Source of the DNA: Periplaneta americana
Taxonomy: Eukaryota; Arthropoda; Insecta; Blattodea; Blattidae
Assembly: GCF_040183065.1 (NCBI RefSeq)
Contig: NC_091120.1
Span: 15,207,708 to 15,271,707, forward strand
Length of the DNA stretch: 64,000 nt
Direction: 5' to 3'
The stretch's first letter is position 1. Each line of letters opens with the position of its first letter. Shown piece after piece: positions 1 to 12,600 of the stretch. The position numbers and the translations under genes are program-made. A model generated the notes under the pieces. It saw only the letters and a list, made by a program, of their open reading frames with translations. It did not search any database and was not told the DNA's origin.

Positions 1-164
1 ATCTTTTCAAAAACTCAGTTCCTCCTGCTCCAAGAATTCTCATGCTTTTTGTTTCATGAATGTATATAAGCATTTTGAATACCCATCATGAAACACGTTG
101 TGTTCCATCACAATTTCACGCAAGAATCACGAAACTGCAGTGACAATTCCGGAGTCATTGACTA

Positions 165-356
165 TCAATCTGAACGAATTTCCTCATCAACTTCCTGCGT
201 TGTTAAGAATGGTTGGCCATTGTGCTCCTTGTCAAGAATATTCTTCCTTCCTTCACTGAACGTCCTAACCCATTTCCTCAACATATCTTCACTCACTACA
301 CCTGTAGACTTCATAAATTTGATGGTCAATTTCATTTCAGCTAATTCTTGTGACGT
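165..356 (-). pseudogene. mariner-like transposase fragment, DNA-binding domain remnant
   Basis: The minus strand is open from 356 down to a TGA at 165-167 (about 63 codons) and reads like the helix-turn-helix part of a mariner-type transposase, with the segments SEDMLRKWVRTFSEGRKN and DKEHNGQPF. The second segment corresponds to the usual 'DEERSGRP' stretch of the family. Reading continues leftward only with stops, so the copy is dead. It sits in the KCTD9 intron just outside the hAT element at 373. The assignment rests on motif resemblance, so the exact subfamily is open. Confidence 0.55.
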
Positions 357-372
357 TCAGAAACCTGATTAC

Positions 373-1205
373 TAGACCTCGGACTTTCAGGTCCTAAAAA
401 TCTTAAATTAGGTACCTAAAATAGGTTCTAAAATTACAAAAATAGGTGAACAAAAAATGACATTATTTCATTTCCCATTACAAATTAGCCGAAACATTTG
501 ACATTATTTCATTGTACATGTCAATAATTAGAGCCAGAGTAAACAACTAACACTTTTTCTAAGTTTTCCATTGAGAAACTGCATCGCTTCTCAGATAACA
601 CCATCTTATATGCCGAAAATGAGCGTTCCACATCAACTGATGGCACCAGAGCATATTTAAATGTTGGTATTAGATGCAAGGGAACAGCACATTCATGTTC
701 AGGTGCTTTGCCAGCCAAGATGTCAGCAACTGTGCGGAGAACTGTCAGTCCTGGGTGTTTTTGAAGCACTGATTTGAGTTTTTCAGAAACTTTTTCACCA
801 ACATAACCAGGAACCATGTTGATTTTTCCTGTCACCTCTTCTATCAATCCCAGTTGCGTGTAGACCGGTTTGCCTGAAGACTCTAAGAGCATTAATAATG
901 GGGACCAGAAATATATAATGTGATTTGATGAATGCAATATCCCGGGCAATTGTTGGGTCCTGCAGAAGTTTTTTAGCTGACTGGCATACAGAATTACACA
1001 GCGTTCCCATATTACCAACTGTAGAAATTGGGAAATGTATAATTAGGTAAAAATAGTTTCTAACGTGAAATTAGGTATTTTTAGGTTGTATAGGACCACC
1101 ATTTTCGAACATATATTTCCATAATTCGTATATATATATACAACTTTTCTTTTGTATATATATCTTGAGGAACAAAATAGGTTTTTACCTAAAATCCGAG
1201 GTCTA
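373..1205 (-). mobile_element. hAT transposon, internally deleted copy with 8-bp TSD
   Basis: The ends are inverted (TAGACCTCGGA on the left, TCCGAGGTCTA on the right) and are flanked by the 8-bp direct repeat CTGATTAC at 365-372 and 1206-1213. An 8-bp duplication is the hAT signature. The 833-bp element keeps only the C-terminal end of a transposase, so it cannot move by itself. Confidence 0.85.
521..1018 (-). pseudogene. hAT transposase C-terminal (dimerisation) fragment, frameshifted
   Basis: Two overlapping minus-strand frames together give the C-terminal end of a hAT transposase. One frame, from about 1010 to 885, reads MGTLCNSVCQSAKKLLQD. The reading then shifts near 885 into the frame that ends at 521. 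The segment VDVERSFSAYKMVLSEKRC is the hAT C-terminal dimerisation motif (the 'ERxFS' block). The RNase H-like catalytic core is absent. It lies inside the TSD-bounded element 373-1205. Confidence 0.75.
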
Positions 1206-1874
1206 CTGATTACCAATCAAATTTCACAACTCGTGGGTAGACAAATTATTTTAAACAGAGCAAGATTGGCAAAAAAAAATATAATTTTAATATTGACCAG
1301 AATAGTGGACAAAATTGGTTTAAATTGGCCAAATGTGGTCAAAATGGGTGAGACTGTAATTTTCCATTTGAATAAACTACTTATCTTTTATAAATTTAAA
1401 TTCAAACTAAAGTCAGTTAGGCCTACAAAAGTTAGACAATTAAAAACCACCCACTGGTCAAAACTAGCCAAGCCTAAAACACAGCCACCAACTCAGAGCT
1501 AACCTCAACTTAATCAGAAAAAGAAAATATTGACCCACTTTGTTCTTGAGGGGAAAGAAGTGACTACGCATTACAGCTCTGCTATTGCCTAATGCACAAG
1601 AGATGTGCGGATGGTACTTACTTTTTGGACGCGCCTCATAAGTTGTCTTTACTTTGTTTAGCACTCTAGAGTAAACATTTTAACCTTATTGGTCAAGAAG
1701 TGTAGTAGTCTGGAGTGACTGTCCCGCCAAAACTGATTTCTATGGTAGCAGTGTTACAGAAATATGAACATGTATCTTTCTATCTAAGATTCTCTTTAAT
1801 TTCTGAATTAGTTATGTTAGTGGCAAACTGCTTGAAACTTTCAGTGTTTCAAATGGATAAGCAATACAACTCAC
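1206..1874. other. KCTD9 intron, no recognised feature
   Basis: AT-rich sequence between the hAT element and the KCTD9 exon 4 donor. The next KCTD9 exon is not here, so this intron extends past the left edge of the window. Confidence 0.5.
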
Positions 1875-3412
1875 CCTCAGGATTAACATTGTTATCAAAA
1901 ATTAGCTGTCCATTTCGAAGGTAATTCAAAATTGGTTCAAAATACGTAGGGCTACGGTCAATGAGGTATGCTCCATTTTTATCAACATTACTTGGTGTCA
2001 TTATGAAGCCGTTGTCTCCCTCTGCAAACATTCTGTTGAATGACATCAAGTGTTAAACATGTAATACAAAATGCATGCATCTCTGTGTGCTTGTATTAGT
2101 GCCACAGTGTTCTCATATAGCCTAGACTATATACCAAAATATGCAAGTTATACAGATTTATAACAGTACCTGAGTTAGGAACGTATTGTTATAGGAAATG
2201 TTTTAAGTCCAGTCCCTATTGTACCAATAATTTTGCCATTGTATGAGAGAAATGTTAATTTCAAAATATTTAAAGAGGAAAGGTACCAGTAAGGTGCATC
2301 TACACGATTCAACTTTTCTTTCAACTTTACACATTCAAGCAATGCATGCAAGATTAATATTTAATATTAATATAGCCTATATACGTAGTGAAGATAACGT
2401 TCAAAACGGTGCACCTGTAGACACAATAATCTTCATGCATCTTAATTGAACGCACGTTTTAAACTTCATTCTTTAAATATTTTTCCCAGATTGTATGCAT
2501 ACGCATATGGAAAATTGAACCTGTAGATGCAGCTGTACTGCATACCACCAAAAAAAAAGCACTGATTTTATATATATATAAGTGGACCACCATTTCTAAA
2601 GCAGTATCATGTGCTGATAACAGTACCAAACTAAAATTGAATAATTGAATTGTAACACTCCTAACAATATTACTTGTAAAACTTGTATTTCTATACTTTT
2701 ATTCTCTACTGGTACAGACTATATCAATTCTATAGGCCTAATAACATAATTTACAAACCTTGCTAACATGCTCATCGGTTCTTTAGTCATTAAAGTACTT
2801 CTTGATGTTGTAAAATATTTTCCGCCAACATTTAAAGTGACCCATTCAGAATTTATTTTTGAACATACTGGGACACTGTCTTCATTTGCAGTTACAAATG
2901 TTGAAGAAGATGATGAAACACTGCTACCGGTAACATTTGCTGCACAAGGGGTACTTCTAATCGATGACCCAATTGGAATAAAATTCTCACTTTCAGCTAC
3001 ATACAGAATGTCATCATCCCTGGAAAATAAAATGCTATAATAATAAAAGTGTCAAAAACAATACTTTTAAAGACATTAATTTCATGACCATATCTGTCAT
3101 GTTCAAAATATGTTACAATAAATAGTTGTAGCACAAAATAACTCACCGAATTAATTTCAAATCGTCTATCTCACCACCCTGAGGCGTGAACAGCCGTTTA
3201 GCAACAATTCCGAACTTGCTACTGGCTGACGACAGTAACTCTTCGAGAGAATGAGTAACCAATATAACCTAAAATAATTATATCAGGACAATTTTATTAC
3301 TAAATATTTAACAAACGATTAAGACAGGACAATTTTAAGAGAATGCAGATTCTATCCTACATACCTTCCCATCAACTTCTGATCCATTTCTAAACACAAT
3401 AACTCTCTTCAT
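1875..3412 (-). CDS. KCTD9: BTB/POZ domain protein KCTD9, 5' exons (partial gene)
   Basis: Four minus-strand exons join in phase to give the first 196 residues: 3365-3412 (ATG at 3412, [16 protein letters not shown]), 3147-3268, 2759-3019 and 1875-2032. All introns are GT-AG. Residues 1-66 resemble the N-terminal KHA-like domain of KCTD9. A Ser/Thr-rich linker follows (about 75-112), then the BTB T1 domain starting at WVTLNVGG (about 116-123) and continuing with [19 protein letters not shown] and [18 protein letters not shown]9 family members are proposed adaptors for cullin-3 ubiquitin ligases; their C-terminal half is built of pentapeptide repeats. That half and the end of the BTB fold are missing because the gene runs off the left edge. 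Exon 4 ends in phase 1 at the donor GTGAGT. Exons 1-4 look intact. The gene is head-to-head with CLINT1, whose start is 3.2 kb away. The call is strong by domain order and by the near-verbatim BTB core. Confidence 0.93.
2284..2540. mobile_element. MITE in KCTD9 intron 3
   Basis: Imperfect terminal inverted repeats of about 25 bp enclose an AT-rich 0.25-kb body. The left end carries GGTGCATCTACA; the right end carries TGTAGATGCAGC. There is no coding sequence. The target duplication is unclear, so the superfamily is not assigned. Confidence 0.5.
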
Positions 3413-4200
3413 AATTCGACAGCGAAATGAAGTTTGTTGTTAATACGGAAGTGACACATACAACACCTCCTCAAAACAGTCCCTCCTCCACTTCTGATAG
3501 CCCTCTCGCTTTAAATTTACAAACACCTTCACGCCGTTCACCTTTTCACACTTGCATCAACCATAATTGTTAACTGTTGAAAACAGACTTCATTTTTATC
3601 TCCAACGATGGCACCACTATAAAAGCGCCGGGAAATACAAAGGGAGTTGGGAAATATGGATTAAGACGGTAAGAGAAATGTAAAATAAAAATAAAATTTA
3701 TAATACTGCAAAATACAAACAGGTGTGGGCACCAATCTAATGATTTCTGCAACATTGATAAATAAGGCAATGGTAAACTTTAGCGGTCCCTGCTTAGGTC
3801 GTCCTTGCACACATGAAAATAACAATGTGAGCAAATTTGAGGAAGCAATTAAATTTGAAATCGAACAGGGGCCTTGCCCCTGGATAGGAAACACTTCCGA
3901 TAGGAATCTCTGTATTTGCAGAGAGGTATAATAATAAGAAATGTGCACAAGTGTGCAAGAGTAGATTTGTTGTAATTCTTTGCTGTATTCGATAATTGAC
4001 TTGATTCTGTTCTTGCTTTTTTTTTTATCATAAATGAGCAGTGTGTGATTAAGTACCAGGTCCTTTACTTAGGACCCTTGCCTTATAATCAATCTGGAAG
4101 GGTGGCATATGGTTAGTTGGATAATTTGTTGTTTAACTAATGTCTACTATAGCAGCAGACAAGTCAGATGGACAGTGTTTGTTTGATATTGAGGTGTAAA
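3413..4200. promoter_or_regulatory. KCTD9 upstream region / shared intergenic region
   Basis: TE-poor sequence directly upstream of the KCTD9 start, facing CLINT1. It should contain the KCTD9 5' UTR and promoter. I see no clear TATA element with a matching initiator, and no conserved ORF. Confidence 0.4.
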
Positions 4201-4484
4201 GGTGCGGTCACACATCGCTACTTTTGCAGCGATGCAGTACAAAAAACTGCGCAAATCTCGTACTGCGACGTGTGAACAACTGTGCAACCCGAAAAGTAGC
4301 TGCCGAACCTGCTGCTCGCTACTTTTTCATGCTGCGCGCAGCTTAAAAGTAGCGACGTGTGAACAGGGTTCTCAGGGTTGCATCCGCAGCATTTTTGATA
4401 TCGGTTTTGTTGAAACTTTTGCTGCGGTTGCGACCAGTGTTGCCACCCATATGTGCCAATGATACTTTTATTGTTTGAATGTAT

Positions 4485-5255
4485 TGTAAATTTATTTCAA
4501 CTCAACAACAATGTAATTTTATTATCTCAACAATAGGATTTGCTCTCCACACAGTAACACAGTATTCGTTAGTGCACTCCACTGACGACAATGACAATTT
4601 ACTTGGACTATTACGAACAACAATGAACTGTTAATCTTAACTAATATTTACAAAGCACTATTTACAACACAGAACGGTCAGTTCTCAGTTCACAGCTCGT
4701 TTGTCTTGGCTAGTTCTTCTAGCTCAGTCACTCGCGTTCACAGAATCTCGAACCACAGACCTTCAGAGACGATCCGCTGAACTTCGAACTCAGGTCCCCC
4801 AACTGCGGTCCACTGCACTCGAACTCCGGGCTTCAGGCTCCACAGTTACGGACACAACTCAAGTCGCGCTCTGGTCTCGAAGCTGGCTTCACTGCTACAC
4901 AAGACTGGCTTACTGACTGACTGACTGGATGACTAAACTGAAACTGCTCAAGTTCGCTCGCGTTTCTTCTTTTATAGCTAAACCATAGTTACGAGAAATT
5001 TCTACGGGTGTGCAGAGATAGCTCTCTCGAATTATCTGGATATCTCCATTTCGACGGACTCCTCTGGACGATTCGGGAAGTCCGTCCCCCCTTCACTCCG
5101 CAAGTAGCAGCTGCGCGCGCAACCACCCCTCGCCGCGGCCGCGTTGCCGTAATACACCCCCTCTGCCCTTCAGCATGCAGATGCTCCCCGTACCAGCGTT
5201 TCGTCTGCCGCGCGCCCTGTCGGACGCGTGTTCGAACCCCGTTGCAGCTGTCACA
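4485..5255 (-). mobile_element. solo LTR of an LTR retrotransposon, 771 bp
   Basis: The element begins TGTAAATTT and ends GCTGTCACA on the plus strand, giving canonical TG..CA ends. It is flanked by the 4-bp duplication GTAT (4481-4484 and 5256-5259). On the minus strand it has TATAAAAG (4976-4969), followed about 30 bases on by a TCAGT-type arthropod initiator run. An AATAAA lies at 4523-4518. This is the promoter-to-polyA order expected of an LTR read on the minus strand. No internal gag-pol region is present, so it is a recombined solo LTR. GC content is clearly higher than the surroundings. A Gypsy-type origin is likely from TSD size but not proven. Confidence 0.8.
4969..4976 (-). promoter_or_regulatory. 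LTR TATA box
   Basis: TATAAAAG on the minus strand with a run of CAGT units, matching the insect initiator, about 25-35 bases downstream. It would direct transcription leftward toward KCTD9, within the solo LTR. Confidence 0.5.
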
Positions 5256-5388
5256 GTATTTTAATGTTAGATGTGATGAAAATAAATTATTTGTAACAGT
5301 TATTAAATGCACAACACAGTCTGAGCATATTTGCTGACGATATAATTCATATTTTTTTTAATTTTCTTTAGTGTAGTTTCAAACAGGA

Positions 5389-6332
5389 TTCACTGCGGGC
5401 TAAAGCAGGGAGATGCACTATCACCTTTACTTTTTAACTTCGCTCTAGAATGTGCCATTAAGAAAGTTCAGGATAACAGGCAGGGTTTGGAATTGAACGG
5501 GTTACATCGGCTTCTTGTCTATGCCGATGACGTGAATATGTTAGGAGAAAATCCACAAACGATTAGGGAAAACACGGAAATTTTACTTGAAGCAAGTAAA
5601 GCGATCGGTTTGGAAGTAAATCCCGAAAAGACAAAGTATATGATTATGTCTCGTGACCAGAATATTGTACGAAATGGAAATATAAAAATTGGAGATTTAT
5701 CCTTCGAAGGGGTGGAAAAATTTAAATATCTTGGAGCAACAGTAACAAATATAAATGACACTCGGGAGGAAATTAAACGCAGAATAAATATGGCAAATGC
5801 GTGTTATTATTCGGCTGAGAAGCTTTTATCATCTAGTCTGCTGTCAAAAAATCTGAAAGTTAGAATTTATAAAACAGTTATATTACCGGTTGTTCTGTAT
5901 GGTTGTGAAACTTGGACTCTCACTCTGAGAGAGGAACATAGGTTAAGGGTGTTTGAGAATAAGGTGCTTGGGCTAAGAAGGATGAAGTTACAGGAGAATG
6001 GAGAAAGTTACACAATGCAGAACTGCACGCATTGTATTCTTCACCTGACATAATTAGGAACATTAAATCCAGACGTTTGCGATGGGCAGGGCATGTAGCA
6101 CGTATGGGCGAATCCAGAAATGCATATAGAGTGTTAGTTGGGAGACCGGAGGGAAAAAGACCTTTGGGGATGCCGAGACGTAGATGGGAGGATAATATTA
6201 AAATGAATTTGAGGAAGGTGGGATATGATGATATAGACTGGATTAATCTTGCACAGGATAGGGACCGATGGCGGGCTTATGTGACGGCGGCAATGAACCT
6301 TCGGGTTCCTTAAAAGCCATTTGTAAGTAAGT
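5389..6332 (+). mobile_element. LINE family 1, 5'-truncated copy with 7-bp TSD
   Basis: It carries the C-terminal half of a non-LTR reverse transcriptase: [12 protein letters not shown], the catalytic [13 protein letters not shown] at about 5515, [13 protein letters not shown] and [14 protein letters not shown] frameshift falls near 5970. It ends in a short GTAA-repeat tail. The flanks AACAGGA (5382-5388 and 6333-6339) are a target duplication, and the intact MITE copy at 17653 shows the unoccupied site. The clade was not determined. Confidence 0.85.
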
Positions 6333-6385
6333 AACAGGAGGGTTGCCAACATTGATTACGTGAATATGCTGTTGGTTATCATTTA

Positions 6386-6615
6386 AGTATAGCAACGAGC
6401 TAGATAGTATCTAACTCGTTGGTTTGACTGCAGAAGATTTCCAATCAATGACTGATGACGTTTTCCTACCCGGTAGCCATATTGAACATATCAGCTGTTT
6501 GACGTGAAAATTTGAGGAGTAGAGTAATAAATGGCATAATCTGCTATCATCCTAAGTGCTATGATAGTTTAGTTGTTATAAAATAGTTAATTTTGTTTCC
6601 ATATAAATTTTCATC
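6386..6615 (+). promoter_or_regulatory. CLINT1 5' UTR / proximal promoter region
   Basis: This is the TE-free sequence just before the CLINT1 ATG at 6616. The start codon context is TCATCATGTGG. No canonical TATA box is obvious. Confidence 0.4.
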
Positions 6616-6647
6616 ATGTGGAAAGTGAGAGAAATAGCCGACAAAGT
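6616..6647 (+). CDS. CLINT1: CLINT1 exon 1
   Basis: Residues 1-11, [10 protein letters not shown] plus two bases of Val; donor GTAAGT. The start is the first ATG and matches the short WKVRE N-terminus of the family's ENTH domain. Confidence 0.9.
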
Positions 6648-9600
6648 GTAAGTTTTTAGATATTTTAAATGTCTATGTATTGTATGACTCTGAAGGTTCA
6701 GCGTTGTTTTGACATAACGATTTAAGTTTAAGGGTATAAATTTAACTATTGAAAGTAAATATTTATTCAGCAGTGCTATTTATTCATAAGCTCTGTTAAT
6801 ACCAAAATGTACCTCATCTTATTTACTTTGCAGTACCAATGTTGTGATGAACTATACTGAAATAGAAGCCAAAGTTAGAGAAGCAACAAACGACGATGCT
6901 TGGGGCCCTACAGGTACCGTAATAGACTTTAGCTATCTGTAGACTATTTACAATAGTTTAAAAGTGTTGAAAATACTTACTATATTTTATTTCTTTTGTT
7001 TAAGGTGCACTTATGCAGGAAGTTGCACAAGGAACATTCACGTATGAACATTTTCCTGAAGTTATGACTATGTTATGGAAGAGAATGCTGCAAGATAATA
7101 AAAAGAATTGGAGGCGGACCTATAAGGTAATACATATCTATTGTGGCAAAAATGGTAGCAGTAGTTATTTTTTTATTTTTGGAATATGTATAACGCGACT
7201 TGAGTCGACGTATAAATAGCTTGACAAAAAAAAAAGTTTGGTTAAAAGATGGCTCTTCAATCAAATTATCCATTCTCCCTTCCCTCCACATTCCATCTCA
7301 TTCTCCATGTCTCTCATTTTTCTTGTCTCTCTTAACTGTTAATCCTGTAACACACACAACCTTACTATTATATTATAAAATACGTAATTATCACTGGAGG
7401 TGTTAAGATTGGAATAAGTGACATTGTCTATCCTACTCAGAAACAGTATCCAATACTTTGAAGTACAGAGCTACAGAAGCAGTTGAAAATGGACACTGTG
7501 AACTATCTTTATTACGTTACAGTTGTCTTATGAGGTTAGAATGACATACCAAGCTGTTATTGGTTAAAAATATAAAAATAAGTAGGGGGGGGATGTCAGA
7601 ACCGAAGAACCAACACACCACTGAACACAAGACACATTTACCTATAATGGCAGCTACTTGCAGCAGTTACGGGGGAGACAAGACGGATTATTTTTGCATA
7701 TCAATGTTAGTTATGCAAGGATACTAGAATTGTAATTAAGTATTGTATAGTCGCACCATCGGATCCATGCCCCCGTAAGATATGCGAACTGAACCCTAAT
7801 TTCTTCTCAGTCTCGGTAATTCGTTTCCCTCCCTGCATTCCTATCTCTCTCCCTTTCTCTCCCCCATTATTCACAATTTTGGCCTTCTTGCGGGACAGTT
7901 TACAATATTTGCACTTGCAGTCCAGTGTTGTCAACTCAACATGAATACTATAGCACGGAGTGGCGAAAGAAATATTATTAAGTAAATACGTAATAGCATT
8001 TTGCGAAGAAGAGAAACAAACAAGTCATTATCTGTTTCCTATAAATCAGGCAACGAAAAGAGCAGCTGATATCACAGGTGAGGCTTATTTTATTTCAATT
8101 GATTACGTATTAAAATTACTTACTTAACTAATACTAATAATACAACATTTTATGTAAATTATATAGACAAGTCAGAGCTCCTAATAAATAAAATCAGGAG
8201 AGTGGGAGTCTGTGCAGGAGATGAAAAGCTAGAATCACCAGAGAAGAACAGACCAAGGGAACTTTTAATTATTGTAGGTGATATGAGCCAATGTATTTTA
8301 AGAACAAAGATACAAGAATTTTATACCGTTCAAAAAGAAGTTTCAACATTGAAGAAATTGCTGAAGCTTGCGAGAGAAGCAATAATTTCAAAGGTTGGCG
8401 AGAAAAACAACGGAAAGTGATTCGAGACATGGGATTTAGGTTTAAAAAATGTAGAAATACAAGATGTATTTTGATTGAAAGAAATGATATTGCAGCATGG
8501 AGGACCAGTTATTTATGACACCGTTTGACTGAAGTTTGGCAACATCCCTATTCGGCAAGGTTCGTAGTCTGCTGTTTGACGTGGTGGGAGGAAAGCGGGT
8601 GGAATGGAGTGAGTACAGGCGTTAACTTTTCCAAGAACGACGACAGCACTGAAGGGGCACAGATCCGATGGTCCGACAATAGTTACAAGGTCTTGTCACG
8701 AAATCATACAATAGTTAAGAGTGTACAGCTTCCATAAAATTATTTGCTAGGTCAGACATAAGCGAGAGTATGCGTGGTACTATCGTGTCAGAGGTGGGCG
8801 TGTGAAACGAAGTATCTGAGGTACTTACTTTAAATCAATCAGTTTGACTCATTATAATTAACTTATGTACAATGCTGAGATTTGTAACATTCGTGAAAGA
8901 TGTTGCCACTGTATGCATATCCCATGTGGATCATATGCAGAGACTAAGAGGAAGGCAGAAACTAGGAAAAATTGGAGAATGCAGGGTTTGCAGTGAAAGA
9001 CCTGCCCACGGGCAGAACACGTACGTATGTATATGTATGTATACACACACCCCATATCTCTGATGGACAACCTATACCACTAAATCACATTCCATCCCAA
9101 AGTAACGTTAGTAGGGTGTCTACTGGTAGCAAAAGTAACGAATTTAAGTAATTGGTAATGAAAAGTAACGAAGTTAAAAGTTTGAATGATTGTAGGTAAC
9201 GAAATTGAGCATGTTCTTCTTCACTTATTTCATCTTGCTTAAGGTGGAGCTGAAACAGCTGCAGTTGTAAAAACAAATGTTATTGGAAGAAAAAGCTGAG
9301 GAATTGAAGCCTATTTAACTGAAGATGAGAGAACTTTAGAAACAAGTCTGATGACAGATCGTAAATGACTGGAATGTGATTGTGTTTTCATTGTGCTTAT
9401 GAGTAATTATTAAGTTGTGATAGCTAAAACAAATAGAATATGCCATTAGGAAAATCCAGGATAACAGAGAGGGTTTGAAATTGAACGGGTTAGGCCTATA
9501 TCAGCTGCTTGTCTATGTGGATGACGTGAATATGTTACGAAAAAATCTACAAACGATTAGGAAAAATACGGGAATTTTACTTGAAGCAAGTAAAGAGATA

Positions 9601-12600
9601 GGTTTGGACGTAAAGTAAGACCAAGGTGTTAACATAATGACAGTTATAAAATCGACGGATTTAAAAGGAAATTTGATTTCTGGTCGACATCACAAGTGAG
9701 AAATCTGCTTGAAACTGAAAATATCAGTATATATCGAATAGAGTGTCCAGATTTGAGAAGCTGCCTTCTGAAAAGCAGGCACATTTATCACATTAACTAT
9801 TTTTTACTTTGTAACTACTGAAACATTTTCTTATTTTTATGTTTAACATTGTTTATAATTATGTTTCTAAATATACAACAGAAATGTATGTTAATCAGAC
9901 TTTATTTTGTATTTCATCTCAATACCTCCTCTGCTCTTTATATGACTCAGTGTGTCGCGACCCACACTTTGGGAACCAGTGATCTAGGAAATTGAAAAGG
10001 ATGGAGGGGCATAATCAACTTAAGTTCGCAGCATAGTTCTGGAGTGTTAGAGTTATAATAAACTAGCCGTACCTGTGCGCTCCGCTGCACATGTTAGAAA
10101 TAAATATAAAGTAATTACATAATTAAAATAGGACGTTTGATCCAGGGAACATTCGTGTTTGATAGAAGGATAAATCGTTTAACATGTTACTTAATTTAAA
10201 TTGTATTTTAATAATTAAAATGCGGTCATTTTGGTTCAGAGAGCACTCAGAAGTTACTGTAATAACATTATACCATTATGTCCATCTAGAGAAACTACAC
10301 TTTCCAATGGTGAAATAATAATTAATTATACAAATCGGTTAATTTAGCTTTCGATATTACTTCATACAAACACAGAAACATTCTCTGTAGGCTATCTTTC
10401 ATAGCTTTCGATTGTTGCTGTCCAAGGCCCCTTATAGACGAAGTCGTTTGTTTTTTAATTCATTACATGGCCTTAGATGGCAGTTATTTTAATTTTAAAA
10501 CTCATTTATCTCATTAAATATCAGTCTTATCAAACTTTTTCAAGGAATAAAACTTATCGCAAATTATTTTTAAAGAAACGTTTGTTATGTAACATATTTC
10601 ACAAAAATCAATAATGAGCTAGATATTTCGATTTATTTAATTCAGGCCCCTTTTAAATAACATATTTTGAATGTCATATAGCCTAAAATCTACGTTACAG
10701 CAAACTTAATTTATATTCCAATTTACATATAAATCGGTTCAGCCATTATTGCGTGAAAAGGTAACAAACATCCAGACAGACAGACATACAAACAAAAATT
10801 TCAAAAAAGCGATTTTCGGTTTCAGGGTGGTTAATTGTATATGTTAGGACAAATTATTTTTGGAAAATCGAAAATTACCAGAAAAATTTCGGCTACAGAT
10901 TTATTATTAGTATAGATGATTGTAAAGTTAGTAAGATCCTGTGTTAAAAATAAAAAGTTGACATTTCGTATGCAGGAAGACCTTTGCATAGCAAGTATGA
11001 CGAACTTGGTTTTATTCTCACAAAACTTAAAATAAAATGTAGAATGTAGAATTGTGGCTCGATAATTAAAAATACAGCAACACGGCATCTTGAAGCACAT
11101 AATAGAGTATGTAACTTATTAATTAATTTCCATGAAAATAATTTATTATGCTGCATAGAAAATCGTGTAAAATATGTATTGTGTAATTTACGTGGCCAAC
11201 CCTGTAGATAAGCCACTTCATAGTCGGTGCCTCTGCAAATGCTCTTTGACACCTGTCAACATCATTTGAATCACCAAGACCTTTTAGGACAGAATTGTCA
11301 CTGATGACAAAATGTGTTGTTGTTGTTTTCTAATGCCAGGTGTTTGACGATAAAGTCATTTGACATCTTGCACTCCAATATTTTTCAAAGATATTGTCAT
11401 AGCTAGCCACTGAAGCACAGATTTTGAGGTGTCCCGAATCTTTTTCTTGATTTGAATTGTACAATGGGCAGTTAGGGAATTGATATATTCCAATTCTATG
11501 CAGGTATTTGGCCAAATAGTCATAGGTTGTTGCCAATCTAAATGCAGCTACAGACGGTTTGCGTGGTAAATCGGGAATCAACTGTGGATTATGATGCAGA
11601 GAGTTCCATTTTTTCCCTTGGGATTGTGTTATCAAATTTTGTGTGTTGAAGTCTAAGTATGTAGATTTAATAAATGTTTTCACAGAGTAATACGTAGATT
11701 TAGTAACAGGTCTATAAGTAGCAGTGCTGCCCTTCTTTGCTAAAGCATCTGTATTCTCGTTTCCTGGGATTCCACAATGGGATGGTATCCATTGGAATAC
11801 AATTCTTTTATTGAGTGGTAGTTATTGAGAGAGCATTTTAGTTATTTCTGCTGTGTCCAGAGACTATTGATAGAATAGCTGCTTTGGAATCCCACAATAT
11901 AACTGCATTTTTAAATTTATTGATGTGGCATAGAAGATTCCTGAGACTTTCACTTATTGCAATGATTTCTCCATCAAAGCTTGTTCCATATCCAAGAGAT
12001 CTATAAAGTGAGAAGAGACAGCACGTAACACCTGCACCTGCATCTTATTCCCTGTTCCTTGTTCCATTAGTGTATAAATGAAGTCAGTTTTGTGAAGGAT
12101 ACCTAATATTGTCTCTGAAGACAATTGTTTTATTATTTCATTGTTTACTTCTGATTTCAGTATTTCTTTTGTTAAATTTAGATTATACTCTATATTTAAT
12201 ATTGCATTTTAAGTTTTAAATGTATGATAGTGTAAAGAGAAAATTGGCTCCGGAACATATTAGCCGGAATTTTTAAAATGTTAACATGTGCTTGACAGAA
12301 ATTCAACTCTCTCATGTTTATAGTGGGATATGGTCTTACTTAAATAGGTTTTTATTTTCTATAAACACACGAAAGGAATAATAGGAAACAAAAACAATAA
12401 TCGTACATACACTTAAATGTTTAATCCACATGGAAAATTAAAAAAGACAGAAAAAGACATAGAAATTTTAAAAATTCAAACAATTAACAATATAGGGTAA
12501 ATGGTCTAGTGGTCAGGGCTTCTGGCTATAGTTCATGAGGTCCCGGGTTCGATTCCTGGTTAGAGCACAGGAATTTTTCCTTAAAGGGGATTATTCCTGT

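Larger units (their letters stand above)
4201..6385. mobile_element. MITE copy A, split by a solo LTR and a LINE
   Basis: The pieces 4201-4484, 5256-5388 and 6333-6385 align in order with the uninterrupted copy at 17283-17708. Shared landmarks include CGTGTGAACA, AATAAA.TATTTGTAACAG and AAACAGGAG. The left part can fold on itself (GTCACACATCGCTACTTTT against AAAAGTAGCGACGTGTGA). The outer ends are approximate. Confidence 0.65.

Noticed and set aside
88-375. Plus-strand 95-codon ORF
   Set aside because: It is the antisense of a mariner-like transposase fragment on the minus strand.
2768-3040. Plus-strand 90-codon ORF
   Set aside because: It is the shadow of KCTD9 exon 3.
5008-5337. Overlapping GC-rich ORFs on both strands
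   Set aside because: They fall in the GC-rich part of the solo LTR and show no protein family features.
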